A stretch of DNA of 39,004 bases from Desulfotignum sp. (GCA_011390635.1 JAABSA010000034.1:1-39004); one strand, 5' to 3'. Positions 14,580 through 23,070 are shown, counted from the stretch's first letter. The notes: generated from the letters alone by a model not told the origin. Numbers and translations: made by a program.

Positions 14580-16109
14580 ATGTCTGATGTAGAAAACAAT
14601 GAAAAAAAGGTATCTGCCTCTGAATCCGCGTTGCAGCAGACCGTGAAAGATGTATTTTTCAAGCCCAGGGTACTGGTGGTTGATGATGAAGAACGGATAC
14701 AAAAGGCCTGCCAGCGTCTGCTTTCCCAGGAAGGGTGCGATGTGGCTGTGGCAGATAACGGCATCAAGGGACTCAAGATGATTGATGATACCCATTTTGA
14801 TATCGTGCTGCTGGATCTGATGATGCCGGGCATGTCCGGCATGGATGTGCTCACCGGAATCAAGGCCCGGCATCCGGATACGGTGATCATTGTCATCACC
14901 GGATATGCCACGCTGGAGCATTCCATCGAAACCATGAAAAAAGGGGCGTTTGATTTTTTATCCAAACCCTTTTCTCCCCAGGAACTGCGGCTGGTGATAT
15001 CCAAAGCCATTGAATTTATCCGGACACTGCAGGATATTTCCAGTGAAAAATCACGCATGCGGGTCATGGTAAATACCCTGAGAGAAGGGGTGTTGACCAC
15101 GGATCACCAGAAGCACATTGTCCTGGCAAACCCGGCCTTTTTGAAAATGATCGGTTCAGCCAGCCGCTCGGTCATCGGCCGGCATGTAAACGAGATTGTC
15201 GATGACCTTCAGATACTGGAAATGATAGACCAGGCAATTGTCCAGCCCCCGGACAGGTTTTCTGAAATCACCGATGAGATCAGTGTGGCCGCAAAAGAGG
15301 GCACAGAAGAACGGATCATCGGTGTACGCTGCATTCCCTTCCGGGACCGGCTCAACCGGAACCTGGGGGCGGTGACGGTTTTCCATGATATCACGGCCGT
15401 AAAAAAAATGGACCAGCTCAAATCGGATTTTGTGTCCATGGTGGCCCATGAAATAAAAAGCCCGCTCAATTCCATTCTCATGCAGCTCAAAGTGGTCCTG
15501 GACGGCCTGGCAGGGGATCTGACCGAAAAGCAGACGCAAATGCTCTCCAGGGCTGCGGATAAGATCACTTCCCTTGCAGAACTGGCATCTGAACTGCTGG
15601 ATCTGTCCAAGATTGAATCAGGGCTCATCAACCAGGAGCGTGAAGAACTCAACCTGACGCGATTGATACATGACCAGGTGCAGTTTTACCGGGACCAGGC
15701 AGATGCCAAATCCCTGCAACTGGGTACAAAACCCTGTCCGGAAGAACTTTTTGTCATGGGCAACCGCAACAATATAGATGAAGTACTGGCAAACCTGATC
15801 TCCAATGCCATCCGGTATACCCCTGCCAACGGTAAAATAACCGTGTGGTGCGATGCAGATGATGACTGTGTCAATATCCATGTGGCAGATACCGGACTCG
15901 GCATCCCCGAAGAATACAGGGACCATATCTTTGACCGGTTTTTCCGGGTGAAAAATGAAAAAACACGGTATATCAATGGTACCGGTTTAGGGCTTGCCAT
16001 CGTCAAAAGCATTGTGGAATCGCACCACGGCACCATCCGTGTGGAATCACAAGAGGGCAGTGGCAGCCATTTCACGGTCTGCCTGCCCAGATCCCAGTAC
16101 AAAGTCTGA
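14580..16109 (+). CDS. Receiver-PAS-histidine kinase (REC-first hybrid kinase)
   Basis: The 509-aa protein starts with a receiver domain (about residues 30-145; VVDDEE, phosphoacceptor D79 in LLDLMMPG, TGYATLE, Lys in SKPF). A PAS domain (about 160-275) follows, then HisKA with His290 (MVAHEIKSPLNSI) and an ATPase domain (NLISNAIRYTP, DTGLGIPEE, FDRFFRVKNE, GTGLGLAI). Receiver-first kinases take phosphate from an upstream kinase and alter their own activity, so it may be the second tier behind the kinase at 12984. The 69-base gap before it holds a small hairpin (CCCC-TGAA-GGGG) without a T-run. It has a GGAAG nine bases before the ATG. Confidence 0.93.
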   Translation: MSDVENNEKKVSASESALQQTVKDVFFKPRVLVVDDEERIQKACQRLLSQEGCDVAVADNGIKGLKMIDDTHFDIVLLDLMMPGMSGMDVLTGIKARHPDTVIIVITGYATLEHSIETMKKGAFDFLSKPFSPQELRLVISKAIEFIRTLQDISSEKSRMRVMVNTLREGVLTTDHQKHIVLANPAFLKMIGSASRSVIGRHVNEIVDDLQILEMIDQAIVQPPDRFSEITDEISVAAKEGTEERIIGVRCIPFRDRLNRNLGAVTVFHDITAVKKMDQLKSDFVSMVAHEIKSPLNSILMQLKVVLDGLAGDLTEKQTQMLSRAADKITSLAELASELLDLSKIESGLINQEREELNLTRLIHDQVQFYRDQADAKSLQLGTKPCPEELFVMGNRNNIDEVLANLISNAIRYTPANGKITVWCDADDDCVNIHVADTGLGIPEEYRDHIFDRFFRVKNEKTRYINGTGLGLAIVKSIVESHHGTIRVESQEGSGSHFTVCLPRSQYKV

Positions 16110-16187
16110 TGCACCTGCGGCAGGGCTGCTGCACCGGAATCCCCCGGGGCAGGGTATCACAGAACCTGTTTACCTGCTGGTGGTTTG

Positions 16188-17399
16188 TCAATGGTCCAGG
16201 TCAAACAGGGAAATCGCCTGGTCCCGCAGGTATCGGCCTATGGGAATGGCGGATGTGGCAGCAGGCGAGGGGGCATTGCATACATGCAGGGACCGTGGTG
16301 TGCGGGCAAACAGAAAATCATGGACCAGGCTGCCGTCCCCCATGACCGCCTGGGCACGGATTCCGGCGGGAAAGGGCAGCAGGTCTTTTGCCGTCAGCGA
16401 AGGGCAGTATTTGCGGACGCGTGCCAGATACCCCGGTTTCCACAACGAATCCATCTGTTCTTTGATACCGGATCCCAGGTGCCGGGCCATCACTTTCCAG
16501 AAACCGCTGAATCCAGCCATTGCCGCTATATCGGCAAAATCCAGGTTCACCCGGCCATAGCCTTCCCGCTTGAATCCCAGGACCGCGTTGGGACCCACTG
16601 TGATGCTGTTGTCAATCATGGGGGTCAGATGCACCCCCAAAAAGGGCAGGTCCGGGTCCGGGACGGGATAGATAAGATGGGAAACAATGCCTGATCTGTG
16701 CCCGGGCAGACGGTAATATTCTCCCCGGAACGGGATGATGGAAAAATCGATATCAATGTGCATCATTTTTGCCAGGCGGTCCGCCATCAGTCCGCCGCAC
16801 ACCACAAGATACCGGGTGGAAAAAGAGTGGTTTTGGGTATGCAGAACCACCTGGTCCCGGGTTTCTGTCAGATTGGTGACCGCAGATCCGGTTTGGATGT
16901 CACCTCCCGAAGACCGGAACAGGGCCGCCATTTTTTGGGTGATTTTTACAAAATCACAGATGCCGGTGGCCGGTACCAGAAGGGCGCCAATCCCCTGGAT
17001 GTGGGGTTCCATCCTGATCAGTTCCCGGCGGTCTATCTGATGCACTGCAATGTTGTTTTGCATGCAGCGCTGTTCCAAGGCCTGCATGCGTTCATATTCC
17101 ACAGCAGTGGCGGCCACCAGGAGTTTACCGCATTGTCTGAAGGGCAGGTTGTGTTCTTTGCAAAAATCTATGGTGGCCAGGGATCCCTTCCGGCAGAAAT
17201 CGGCCTTGAGGCTGCCGGGCTGGTAATATACCCCGGCATGGATCACCCCGGAATTGTGGCCGGTCTGGTGGGCGGCAAACCGGTCTTCTTTTTCCACCAG
17301 CAGTATGGCGGCGTTGCAAAATTTTTGTTTGAGGGCCAGGGCGGTTGAAACGCCCACGATGCCGCCGCCGATAACCGCCATGTCATAGTGTGTCACCAT
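16188..17399 (-). CDS. lhgO: L-2-hydroxyglutarate oxidase/dehydrogenase-like FAD protein
   Basis: The 403-aa protein belongs to the DAO family. It has GGGIVG (residues 11-16) and the LhgO-type segments HQTGHNSGVIHAGVYY and GSLKADFCRKG near the N-terminus, and IPFRGEYYRL, FLGVHLTP and GPNAVLGFKREGY later. LhgO oxidises L-2-hydroxyglutarate to 2-oxoglutarate and feeds electrons to quinone. A related alternative is another 2-hydroxyacid or glycerol-3-phosphate oxidase. The start could be ATG 17399 or GTG 17396; AGGGAG upstream fits the GTG slightly better. It is convergent with the kinase at 14580 and has no operon partner. Degenerate tetranucleotide repeats lie upstream. Confidence 0.85.
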   Translation of the reverse strand: MVTHYDMAVIGGGIVGVSTALALKQKFCNAAILLVEKEDRFAAHQTGHNSGVIHAGVYYQPGSLKADFCRKGSLATIDFCKEHNLPFRQCGKLLVAATAVEYERMQALEQRCMQNNIAVHQIDRRELIRMEPHIQGIGALLVPATGICDFVKITQKMAALFRSSGGDIQTGSAVTNLTETRDQVVLHTQNHSFSTRYLVVCGGLMADRLAKMMHIDIDFSIIPFRGEYYRLPGHRSGIVSHLIYPVPDPDLPFLGVHLTPMIDNSITVGPNAVLGFKREGYGRVNLDFADIAAMAGFSGFWKVMARHLGSGIKEQMDSLWKPGYLARVRKYCPSLTAKDLLPFPAGIRAQAVMGDGSLVHDFLFARTPRSLHVCNAPSPAATSAIPIGRYLRDQAISLFDLDH

Positions 17400-17422
17400 A
17401 TTCTCCCTGTGCTGCGGATGCC

Positions 17423-17515
17423 TGGTTGGCTTGCTTGGTTCTTGTCCGTCTATCTATCTATCTGCCTTCCTGTCTGCTTGATTGCCTGCCTGTCTGTCAG
17501 TCCGGATGTATGTCT
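17423..17515. repeat. Degenerate tetranucleotide repeat tract upstream of lhgO
   Basis: On the minus strand the tract reads as about 16-20 four-base units of the type AGRY (AGAC, AGGC, AGAT, AGAT, AGAT, AGAC, GGAC). On the plus strand it reads CTAT, CTGC, CTGT and so on. Three perfect CTAT units lie at about 17450-17462. It begins about 25 bases upstream of the lhgO start, in the leader or promoter. Confidence 0.65.
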
Positions 17516-17613
17516 GGTCATGATAGTATCGGGGGTGGGGAAAATCAAGGCATGTTTGCGGTAATTACAGGGCAGTCGCATGGGAGAAAATTTTGTTCGG
17601 TTTATCGAAGCCC

Positions 17614-17686
17614 GCCCCCTGCGGGTGCCTTGTGACCGGCCCGAGATGGAATCTGACGGTCCTGTCACAAGGCACCCGCAGGGGGC
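17614..17686 (+). repeat. Inverted-repeat element, copy A (short form)
   Basis: Arms of 23 nt (17614-17636 and 17664-17686) pair perfectly. The 27-base centre begins CGGCCCGAGAT and ends TCTGACGGTCCT, the same core as in copies B and C but without their roughly 85-base middle. AGAT and ATCT in the centre extend the hairpin. Variable arm segment: CGGGTGCCTTG. No T-run follows. See copies at 17978 and 29619. Confidence 0.8.
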
Positions 17687-17902
17687 TTGGTCAATTTATC
17701 CGGGAGGTTTATCATCGTGCGATTGCCTTGTTCGGGAAGCGAAGGGCCTGCAGATTATGAATAGCCCTTCCGGCACGTATCCACCTGGGGAGAAATCCTG
17801 TGCCTGGCCTTTTGGCTATACGACGGTCCGTTAATTCTCTCCTTTAGAGATTTTTGAATATTTGCTATAATTGATTGTGTATTATAGATCATAGCAGGTA
17901 AA

Positions 17903-17939
17903 TGATACCCTTATACCCTTAATTATTAAGGTGGTATCA
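17903..17939. promoter_or_regulatory. Nested inverted repeat in the lhgO-tmc intergenic region
   Basis: TGATACC (17903-17909) pairs with GGTATCA (17933-17939). Inside it CCTTAAT (17917-17923) pairs with ATTAAGG (17925-17931). This is either a protein-binding palindrome or a hairpin. It lies outside the three-copy element family. The rest of 17690-17977 shows no gene. Confidence 0.4.
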
Positions 17940-17977
17940 AGTCATCTGAGAAGAACTATAGCAGTTCCTCGGCAGGA

Positions 17978-18139
17978 GCCCCTGGATGTATGCTGTGACC
18001 GGACCGTCAGAGCCGGAGGGGGCCTGGTAAAATATGCCGGGATAGATTTCAGCCAGAAGGCGGGTCGATGAACTTTATTGTTTTCATGCAACCGGGCCCA
18101 CGCAGGATCTCGGGCCGGGCGCAGCATACATCCAGGGGC
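17978..18139 (-). repeat. Inverted-repeat element, copy B (162 nt, minus orientation)
   Basis: Arms of 18 nt (17978-17995 and 18122-18139) pair perfectly. Read on the minus strand it begins CCGCCCCTG, then variable segment GATGTATGCTG, then CCGGCCCGAGATCC. After about 85 bases it ends with CCGGCTCTGACGGTCCGGT, the complementary arm and CAGGGGCT. Its length is identical to copy C. In the middle, ATGAA and TTCAT form a hairpin where copy C has TGATA and TATCA, and ATCCCGGCATAT matches ATCCTGGCATAT of copy C. No convincing ORF explains it. Confidence 0.8.
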
Positions 18140-18220
18140 GGCCCCGGCACCAGGACACTGCATGGGATGATGCAAAAACTGTTGCGCTTATGACAAATAT
18201 CCAGAGTAGCTTCAGGGTAC

Positions 18221-18249
18221 TTGACCCTCGGACGGCATGGGTATATAAA
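18221..18249 (+). promoter_or_regulatory. Sigma-70 type promoter of the iscU-like/tmc operon
   Basis: TTGACC (18221-18226), a 17-base spacer and TATAAA (18244-18249), 28 bases before the ATG at 18277. The position supports that start over in-frame ATG 18190. Confidence 0.65.
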
Positions 18250-18276
18250 GCGTGGAAGATAAGAAGGAATATCAGA

Positions 18277-18702
18277 ATGGAGAATAATAAAGAAATGAAC
18301 GATACTGATTTTTGGAACTGCCATTCCGTTGAATATCTGGAGATGGCGTTTGAATCCGGGCACAAAGAGGTGCTTCATCATCCGGACGGATATGGAAAAA
18401 GAACCGGGGATTGCGGAGATACGGTGGAATTTTATATCAGGGTAAGGGCGGGCAGGCTTGATCAGGTGTCTTTTACCACCCATGGATGTTTGAATACCAC
18501 TGCCTGCTGTAACACGGTGGTGAAGCTGACCCGGGGCAAAACCATTGACCAGGCCTGGGAGATCACACCCGATGATGTGGTGAACTATCTTCAGACCCTG
18601 CCCAAAGACCACGAACATTGTGCCCAGCTGGCTGTGGGAGGGCTTTATCTGGCGTTGTCGGATTTCCAGGCAGGTGCACACAAACAAGGAAAAACAGCAT
18701 GA
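18277..18702 (+). CDS. IscU/NifU-like Fe-S cluster scaffold protein
   Basis: The 141-aa protein has the three scaffold cysteine positions of the IscU/NifU N-terminal family: C46 (GDCGDTVEF, with the conserved Asp two residues on), C71 (THGCLNTTACC) and C115 (HEHCAQLAV). Extra cysteines occur at 77 and 78. IscU-type proteins build Fe-S clusters for transfer to apo-proteins in the cytoplasm. ATG 18277 has AAGGA in front and follows a promoter. Its stop overlaps tmcD (ATGA, 18699-18702). No cysteine desulfurase or other isc/nif gene is near, so a dedicated role in maturing the cluster-rich TmcB is inferred. Confidence 0.85.
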   Translation: MENNKEMNDTDFWNCHSVEYLEMAFESGHKEVLHHPDGYGKRTGDCGDTVEFYIRVRAGRLDQVSFTTHGCLNTTACCNTVVKLTRGKTIDQAWEITPDDVVNYLQTLPKDHEHCAQLAVGGLYLALSDFQAGAHKQGKTA

Positions 18703-19952
18703 ACCGGAAAATGGAAGAAAAAAGATCATGGGACTGGCATACGGAACTTACAGAAATTGCGTTTGAAGAGTGGAAAACCCGGTTTAACTGGGTCCAGGCC
18801 CCCCGGGTGAGTATGGACGGAGAACGCATTGCAGCTGTGGTGAATCTGGATGAGATGGCCTTTACTGTCTGTGTGAACGGGGATGTCTGGGAAGGTGAAT
18901 ATGAAAAGGTCTGGAGTCTGACCCCTGTTTCAGAGAACGGTTTTGCCGCATTTGCTGCCAGGGATGAAGAGTGGACAATGAATGTAAATGGAACCGAATG
19001 GTCCAACTGGTGTGATTTTATCTGGAACATGATGGTCAGCCCTGACGGCACCCGCCTGGGAGCGGCATTTCAAACCGATTCTGAATATGGGGTGATCGTT
19101 GATGATGTGCCATGGGAAGACCGGTATGAAAATATGACCGGTGCGGTAATGGCACCTGACGGCACCTCTGCGGCCGTGGTTCAGGTGGAGTCAATGGCTG
19201 CGGCAGATGTGGATGCATTCAAAAAAGGGGTTTTTTGTGTGGCCCGCAACGGCAAAGCCATGGACCGGCGGTTTTTGAATATCTGGGATATCAGTTTTGA
19301 TGCCGATGCCCGCAATATTGCCTGTGGCGTGCGCACGGACCGGGAGACCTACGGCATTGTCCAGAACAACAGCGTCTGGGACAACCGGTTTGAATCGGTA
19401 TGGAAACCAGCGTTTCTGGATGCCGATACCCTGCTGGCACCGGTGCGGTCCGGCGGCAAATGGCACCTGTATAAAAACGATGCCCCTTTCTGGGCCAATG
19501 CATATGATCAGCTGTGGCATCTGACAATATCCCCGGACGGCAGCCAGGTGGCTGCCATTGTATCCAGCCCTTTCGGGCGCTGGACCGTGGCAGTGAATGA
19601 CCGGGTGTGGCAGCAGTCCTGGGATACCATGGTTGCGGATATTCATTTTTCCGCAGACGGATCGTGTCTGGCAGCTGTTTATAAGCACAAGGAATTCTGG
19701 GACCTGGCAGTCGATGAAACTCCCTGGCACATGGCGGCGGACATGGTTTTTGTTCCCCGGATCAGCAAGGACGGCAGCGTGGTGGCCGTGGTGGTGGAAA
19801 AACAGGGGCAGTATCAACTGGTGGTCAACAAACGGGTGGTGGCGTCTGGTTACCGTTTCATGGCAGAGCCTGTGATCAGTCCCGACGGCACAAAGGTGAT
19901 GCTCAAGGGCATTGAAAACGGCATTTACAAACGCAAAATTATTGGTCTGTAA
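18699..19952 (+). CDS. tmcD: TmcD-like tryptophan-rich beta-propeller protein of the Tmc complex
   Basis: The 417-aa protein consists of about eight repeats of the kind SPDGTRLGA, VNGxxW and WDxRF, so it should fold as a WD40/PD40-like propeller. It is very rich in Trp. No signal peptide is visible, which suggests the cytoplasmic face. TmcD is the Trp-rich cytoplasmic subunit of the transmembrane complex of sulfate reducers; its exact role is not known. The start at 18699 overlaps the iscU-like stop. tmcC starts 43 bases downstream after an AAAGGAG. Confidence 0.85.
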   Translation: MNRKMEEKRSWDWHTELTEIAFEEWKTRFNWVQAPRVSMDGERIAAVVNLDEMAFTVCVNGDVWEGEYEKVWSLTPVSENGFAAFAARDEEWTMNVNGTEWSNWCDFIWNMMVSPDGTRLGAAFQTDSEYGVIVDDVPWEDRYENMTGAVMAPDGTSAAVVQVESMAAADVDAFKKGVFCVARNGKAMDRRFLNIWDISFDADARNIACGVRTDRETYGIVQNNSVWDNRFESVWKPAFLDADTLLAPVRSGGKWHLYKNDAPFWANAYDQLWHLTISPDGSQVAAIVSSPFGRWTVAVNDRVWQQSWDTMVADIHFSADGSCLAAVYKHKEFWDLAVDETPWHMAADMVFVPRISKDGSVVAVVVEKQGQYQLVVNKRVVASGYRFMAEPVISPDGTKVMLKGIENGIYKRKIIGL

Positions 19953-19995
19953 CCACCCTTGCACAAAAGAAAAAAAAATTGCAAAGGAGCGTGAA

Positions 19996-20655
19996 ATGAA
20001 CAGCTTTATCGCCTTTATCATGGGGCCCATGGTCTGGATATCGGCCATTATCTTCCTGGGGGGCCTGTTATTCAAATTCATTGGCATCATCCAGTCGGTG
20101 CGCAGCAAAGAACCCTATGTTTTTTCCTATTTGACCGTCAAACACAGCCTGCGGTCCATCGGGGCATGGCTGATTCCGTTTTTTCCCAAAAGCACCCGGC
20201 TAAGTCCCGTGTATTATGGTATTTCCTATGTGTTTCACATTTTTTTGTTTGTGATCCCTTTGTTTCTGGCATCCCATATCGTGCTGTTCAATGAGGCGTT
20301 TCAGATTTCCTGGCCGGCACTGAATGACGGTGTGGCAGACTGGCTGAGTCTGGCTGTCATTGCAGCCCTGGTCTTTTTTGCCATCCGCAGGCAGATGGTT
20401 CCCGAGGTCAAATACCTGACGTCGGGCAGCGATTATCTGCTGATTTTTCTGGTGGCCCTGCCCTTTATCACGGGGTATCTGGCCTATCACCAGTGGTTTG
20501 CCTACCGGTGGATGGTGGTGGCACATGTGCTGTCCGGGGAGCTGATGCTCATCATGATTCCGTTTTCCCGGTTTTCCCATATGCTCACCGCACCTTTGAC
20601 CCGGGCCTACATGGGATCGGAATTCGGCAATGTCAGACATGCCCGGGACTGGTAG
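19996..20655 (+). CDS. tmcC: TmcC-like integral membrane cytochrome b
   Basis: The 219-aa protein has five hydrophobic segments (about residues 6-30, 70-97, 112-130, 140-165 and 172-195). Candidate heme ligands are histidines in YVFHIFLF, ASHIVLF, AYHQW and VAHVLSG. This NarI/DsrM-like fold binds b hemes and moves electrons between periplasmic cytochrome c and the cytoplasmic Fe-S subunit, possibly with the quinone pool. It sits between tmcD and tmcB, with tmcB 12 bases away. Confidence 0.88.
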   Translation: MNSFIAFIMGPMVWISAIIFLGGLLFKFIGIIQSVRSKEPYVFSYLTVKHSLRSIGAWLIPFFPKSTRLSPVYYGISYVFHIFLFVIPLFLASHIVLFNEAFQISWPALNDGVADWLSLAVIAALVFFAIRRQMVPEVKYLTSGSDYLLIFLVALPFITGYLAYHQWFAYRWMVVAHVLSGELMLIMIPFSRFSHMLTAPLTRAYMGSEFGNVRHARDW

Positions 20656-20667
20656 GAGGAGAATGTA

Positions 20668-22047
20668 ATGCAATCACAGGACAACACCATGACAGACCCA
20701 TCCAACGAAACAAAACAAGCGGAAAAAGCAAAACAAAAAGCCACAGACCCGGCCATTGAAGCAGGCCTGGAAAGGCTTACCCCGGAACGGATAAAAAAAA
20801 CCATCAACCAGGTGCTGGAAAAAGAAACCGGTCCCAGGTTCAAGGCCTATGTGGAGACCTGCATGCGCTGCGGCCTGTGTGCGGAAGCGTGCAGCTATTT
20901 TTTATCCAATGACCGGGATCCCCGGTTCATGCCGGCAGCCAAGGTGAAAAACACCATCTGGGAGATGCTGGTGAAAAAAGGGGAAGTATCCAGAGATTTT
21001 CTGCGGGAGGCGGTGCGGATTTCCCATCTGGAATGCAATGTGTGCAAGCGGTGCGCCATGTACTGCCCATTCGGCATTGACATTGCCTATATGATGCTGC
21101 TGGTGCGGCGCATTTGTCACAAACTGGAGATTACCCCCCAGTATATCCAGGACACGGTGAATTCCCATTCCGTCACCTTGAACCAGATGTGGGTAAAAGA
21201 TGATGAATGGATCGACACCCTGCAATGGCAGGAAGAAGATGCCAGAGAAGAGTTTGAAGACCTGCAGATACCTCTGGACAAGATGGGGGCGGATATCATG
21301 TATTCGGTGATTGCACCGGAACCAAAATTCCAGGCAGGTCTGATTTATCAGACCGCCGCTATGATGCATGCCGCCGGCATAGACTGGACCATGCCGTCCA
21401 CACCCGGCTGGGACAACAGCAACATGGCCATGTACACAGGGGACAATGAAATTTCCGGCCGCATTGCCAAAGCTTTTTTTGAAACTGCGGCAAAACTGCG
21501 GGTCAAGCGCATTGTCATGGGAGAGTGCGGCCATGCGTTCCGGTCTGTCTATGACATGGGCAACCGCTGGAACTCCTGGGTCATGCCGCCCTTTGAGGTG
21601 GTCCATGCCCTGGCGTTTTACCATGAACTGCTCACCGAAGGCAGAATCACCATTGCAGAAAAATACAAGAAAAAAGTCACCCTGCATGACCCCTGCAATG
21701 TGTCCAGGGGCAGGGGCCTGCATGACAAGGCCAGAGAAGTGGTGAACATGGTGTGTGAAGACTTTGTGGACATGGTTCCCAACCGGGAGCACAATTTTTG
21801 CTGCGGTGCCGGTGGTGGTGTCATCAACTGCGGTCCTCCCTATAAAGGGGAACGTATGGTGAACAACAGGAATAAGGCGGAGCAGCTGGCAGCCACAGGC
21901 GCTGAAGTGCTCATCGCCCCCTGCCACAACTGCCACAGCGGACTGGAGGATATTATCCAGCACTATGACCTGAAAATGGAGATCAAGTTCCTGGGGGATC
22001 TGATGTATGAAACCATGGAAAAAAAAATATATAAGCCGGGAGCGTAA
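20668..22047 (+). CDS. tmcB: TmcB-like HdrD-type Fe-S protein
   Basis: The 459-aa protein has two 4Fe-4S motifs (C65, C68, C71, C75 and C123, C126, C129, C133). They are followed by CCG-type cysteine domains, of which the C-terminal one is clear (HDPCNVSRG, FCCGAGGG, APCHNCHSG). This is the HdrD/DsrK pattern, whose CCG domain carries a special catalytic 4Fe-4S cluster. It lies on the cytoplasmic side and takes or gives electrons to an unknown partner. It has a strong GGAGGAG ribosome binding site and ends one base before tmcA. Confidence 0.92.
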   Translation: MQSQDNTMTDPSNETKQAEKAKQKATDPAIEAGLERLTPERIKKTINQVLEKETGPRFKAYVETCMRCGLCAEACSYFLSNDRDPRFMPAAKVKNTIWEMLVKKGEVSRDFLREAVRISHLECNVCKRCAMYCPFGIDIAYMMLLVRRICHKLEITPQYIQDTVNSHSVTLNQMWVKDDEWIDTLQWQEEDAREEFEDLQIPLDKMGADIMYSVIAPEPKFQAGLIYQTAAMMHAAGIDWTMPSTPGWDNSNMAMYTGDNEISGRIAKAFFETAAKLRVKRIVMGECGHAFRSVYDMGNRWNSWVMPPFEVVHALAFYHELLTEGRITIAEKYKKKVTLHDPCNVSRGRGLHDKAREVVNMVCEDFVDMVPNREHNFCCGAGGGVINCGPPYKGERMVNNRNKAEQLAATGAEVLIAPCHNCHSGLEDIIQHYDLKMEIKFLGDLMYETMEKKIYKPGA

Positions 22048-22048
22048 C

Positions 22049-22438
22049 ATGAGAAAATCTTTCATAACCGGGATTGCCCTGGTGCTTGTCCTTGCTGCGG
22101 GATGGACGGCTTTTTCCGGCCAGGACAGCCAGTATCTGGAACGGCTGGACAACTGGGCTTTTGAATCACCCAGAAGGCCGGGGGCGGTGTTCAGTCATGA
22201 TGATCATATCATGGATCTGGATGATGACTGCAGCATCTGCCACCATGTATATGAAGACGGCAAACTGGTGCCGGGTGAAAGCAGTGAGGACTATTACTGT
22301 TCCGACTGCCACGGCCTGAAGCCTGCGCCTGATAACAGCATGCCCCTGGAGGCGGCCTATCATAAATTGTGCAGGGACTGCCATTTTGACGAAGGCCAGG
22401 GTCCGGTTCTGTGTGGTGAATGCCATATAAAAGAATAA
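22049..22438 (+). CDS. tmcA: TmcA, type II tetraheme cytochrome c3
   Basis: The 129-aa precursor has a signal peptide (MRKSFITGIALVLVLAAGW, cleaved near residue 24) and four CxxCH heme sites (C61, C84, C108, C122). Further histidines (50, 53, 66, 105) can be axial ligands. TmcA is the periplasmic subunit that exchanges electrons with the type I cytochrome c3/hydrogenase pool. ATG 22049 is one base after the tmcB stop. Length and heme spacing fit type II c3. Confidence 0.92.
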   Translation: MRKSFITGIALVLVLAAGWTAFSGQDSQYLERLDNWAFESPRRPGAVFSHDDHIMDLDDDCSICHHVYEDGKLVPGESSEDYYCSDCHGLKPAPDNSMPLEAAYHKLCRDCHFDEGQGPVLCGECHIKE

Positions 22439-22447
22439 GGAGGGACC

Positions 22448-22798
22448 ATGACAAAAAAAATTATGATCGTGGATGATGATCCTGCCATTACCCGTTATCT
22501 GGATGCCCTTTTCACTGACAACGGTTATGACACCTGTATTGCTGATGATGGAAAGCAGGCCATGGATGTATTTCTGGCACAGAAACCGGACCTGATCACC
22601 CTGGATCTGGAAATGCCCGAAGAATGGGGACCCCGGTTTTTCAGGAAAATTTCAAAAAAAGGATATACCACTCCGGTGATAGTCATATCCGGTCTGTCCG
22701 GCCGCAAGCATTCCATACCCAAAGCCGAAGGGTTTTTTGCCAAGCCCTTTGATGCAAATGCGGTGCTGGAAAAGGTCAAAGAGGTGTTACACACTTAG
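22448..22798 (+). CDS. Single-domain response regulator in the tmc operon
   Basis: The 116-aa receiver domain has acidic residues D9-D11, phosphoacceptor D53 (TLDLEMP), Ser81 and Lys99 (AKPF). It has no output domain. It starts nine bases after tmcA with a good AAGGAGG, so it is the last gene of the operon. Regulator genes also lie near tmc in Desulfovibrio (recalled, not checked). The loop GLSGRKHSIPKAEG is unusually short of acidic residues. Confidence 0.92.
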   Translation: MTKKIMIVDDDPAITRYLDALFTDNGYDTCIADDGKQAMDVFLAQKPDLITLDLEMPEEWGPRFFRKISKKGYTTPVIVISGLSGRKHSIPKAEGFFAKPFDANAVLEKVKEVLHT

Positions 22799-22869
22799 TC
22801 AGCCAGGGCATGCAGGATACACCCCATTCCATGTCTGCATGCGTGGTGCTTTGCTCATCCTGTCCTGTG

Positions 22870-22928
22870 GCCTGTGTGAACCCTTGCGGCGAATTGCGGC
22901 AGCTGAAAGCCGTAAGGGGCCGGCAGGC
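22870..22928 (+). other. Possible structured RNA or terminator after the tmc operon
   Basis: GCCTG (22870-22874) can pair with CAGGC (22924-22928). Inside it CCCTTGCGGC (22881-22890) pairs with GCCGTAAGGG (22909-22918) with one G-T, and a second GCGGC (22896-22900) offers an alternative pairing. ATTTTCTCC follows, a weak T-run. The remainder of 22799-23070 holds no clear gene. Confidence 0.4.
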
Positions 22929-23070
22929 ATTTTCTCCAAAAAAAACAACTGACATTTGACACAAAACGTTTTATTCTTATGATTATTGAAAAATTGATCA
23001 ATTGTTTCTGACCATTGGTGGTTGCACTACAACTTCACTGATGGGCGCTTTTTTACGGAAGGGGGTTTTG

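Noticed and set aside
17614-17686. Intrinsic terminator or CRISPR-like repeat for copy A
   Set aside because: No T-run on either side and no spacer-repeat array. The shared core with copies B and C indicates a distinct element.
20902-22152. Minus-strand open frame of 416 codons across tmcB
   Set aside because: Antisense shadow. TmcB carries all its cysteine motifs on the plus strand.
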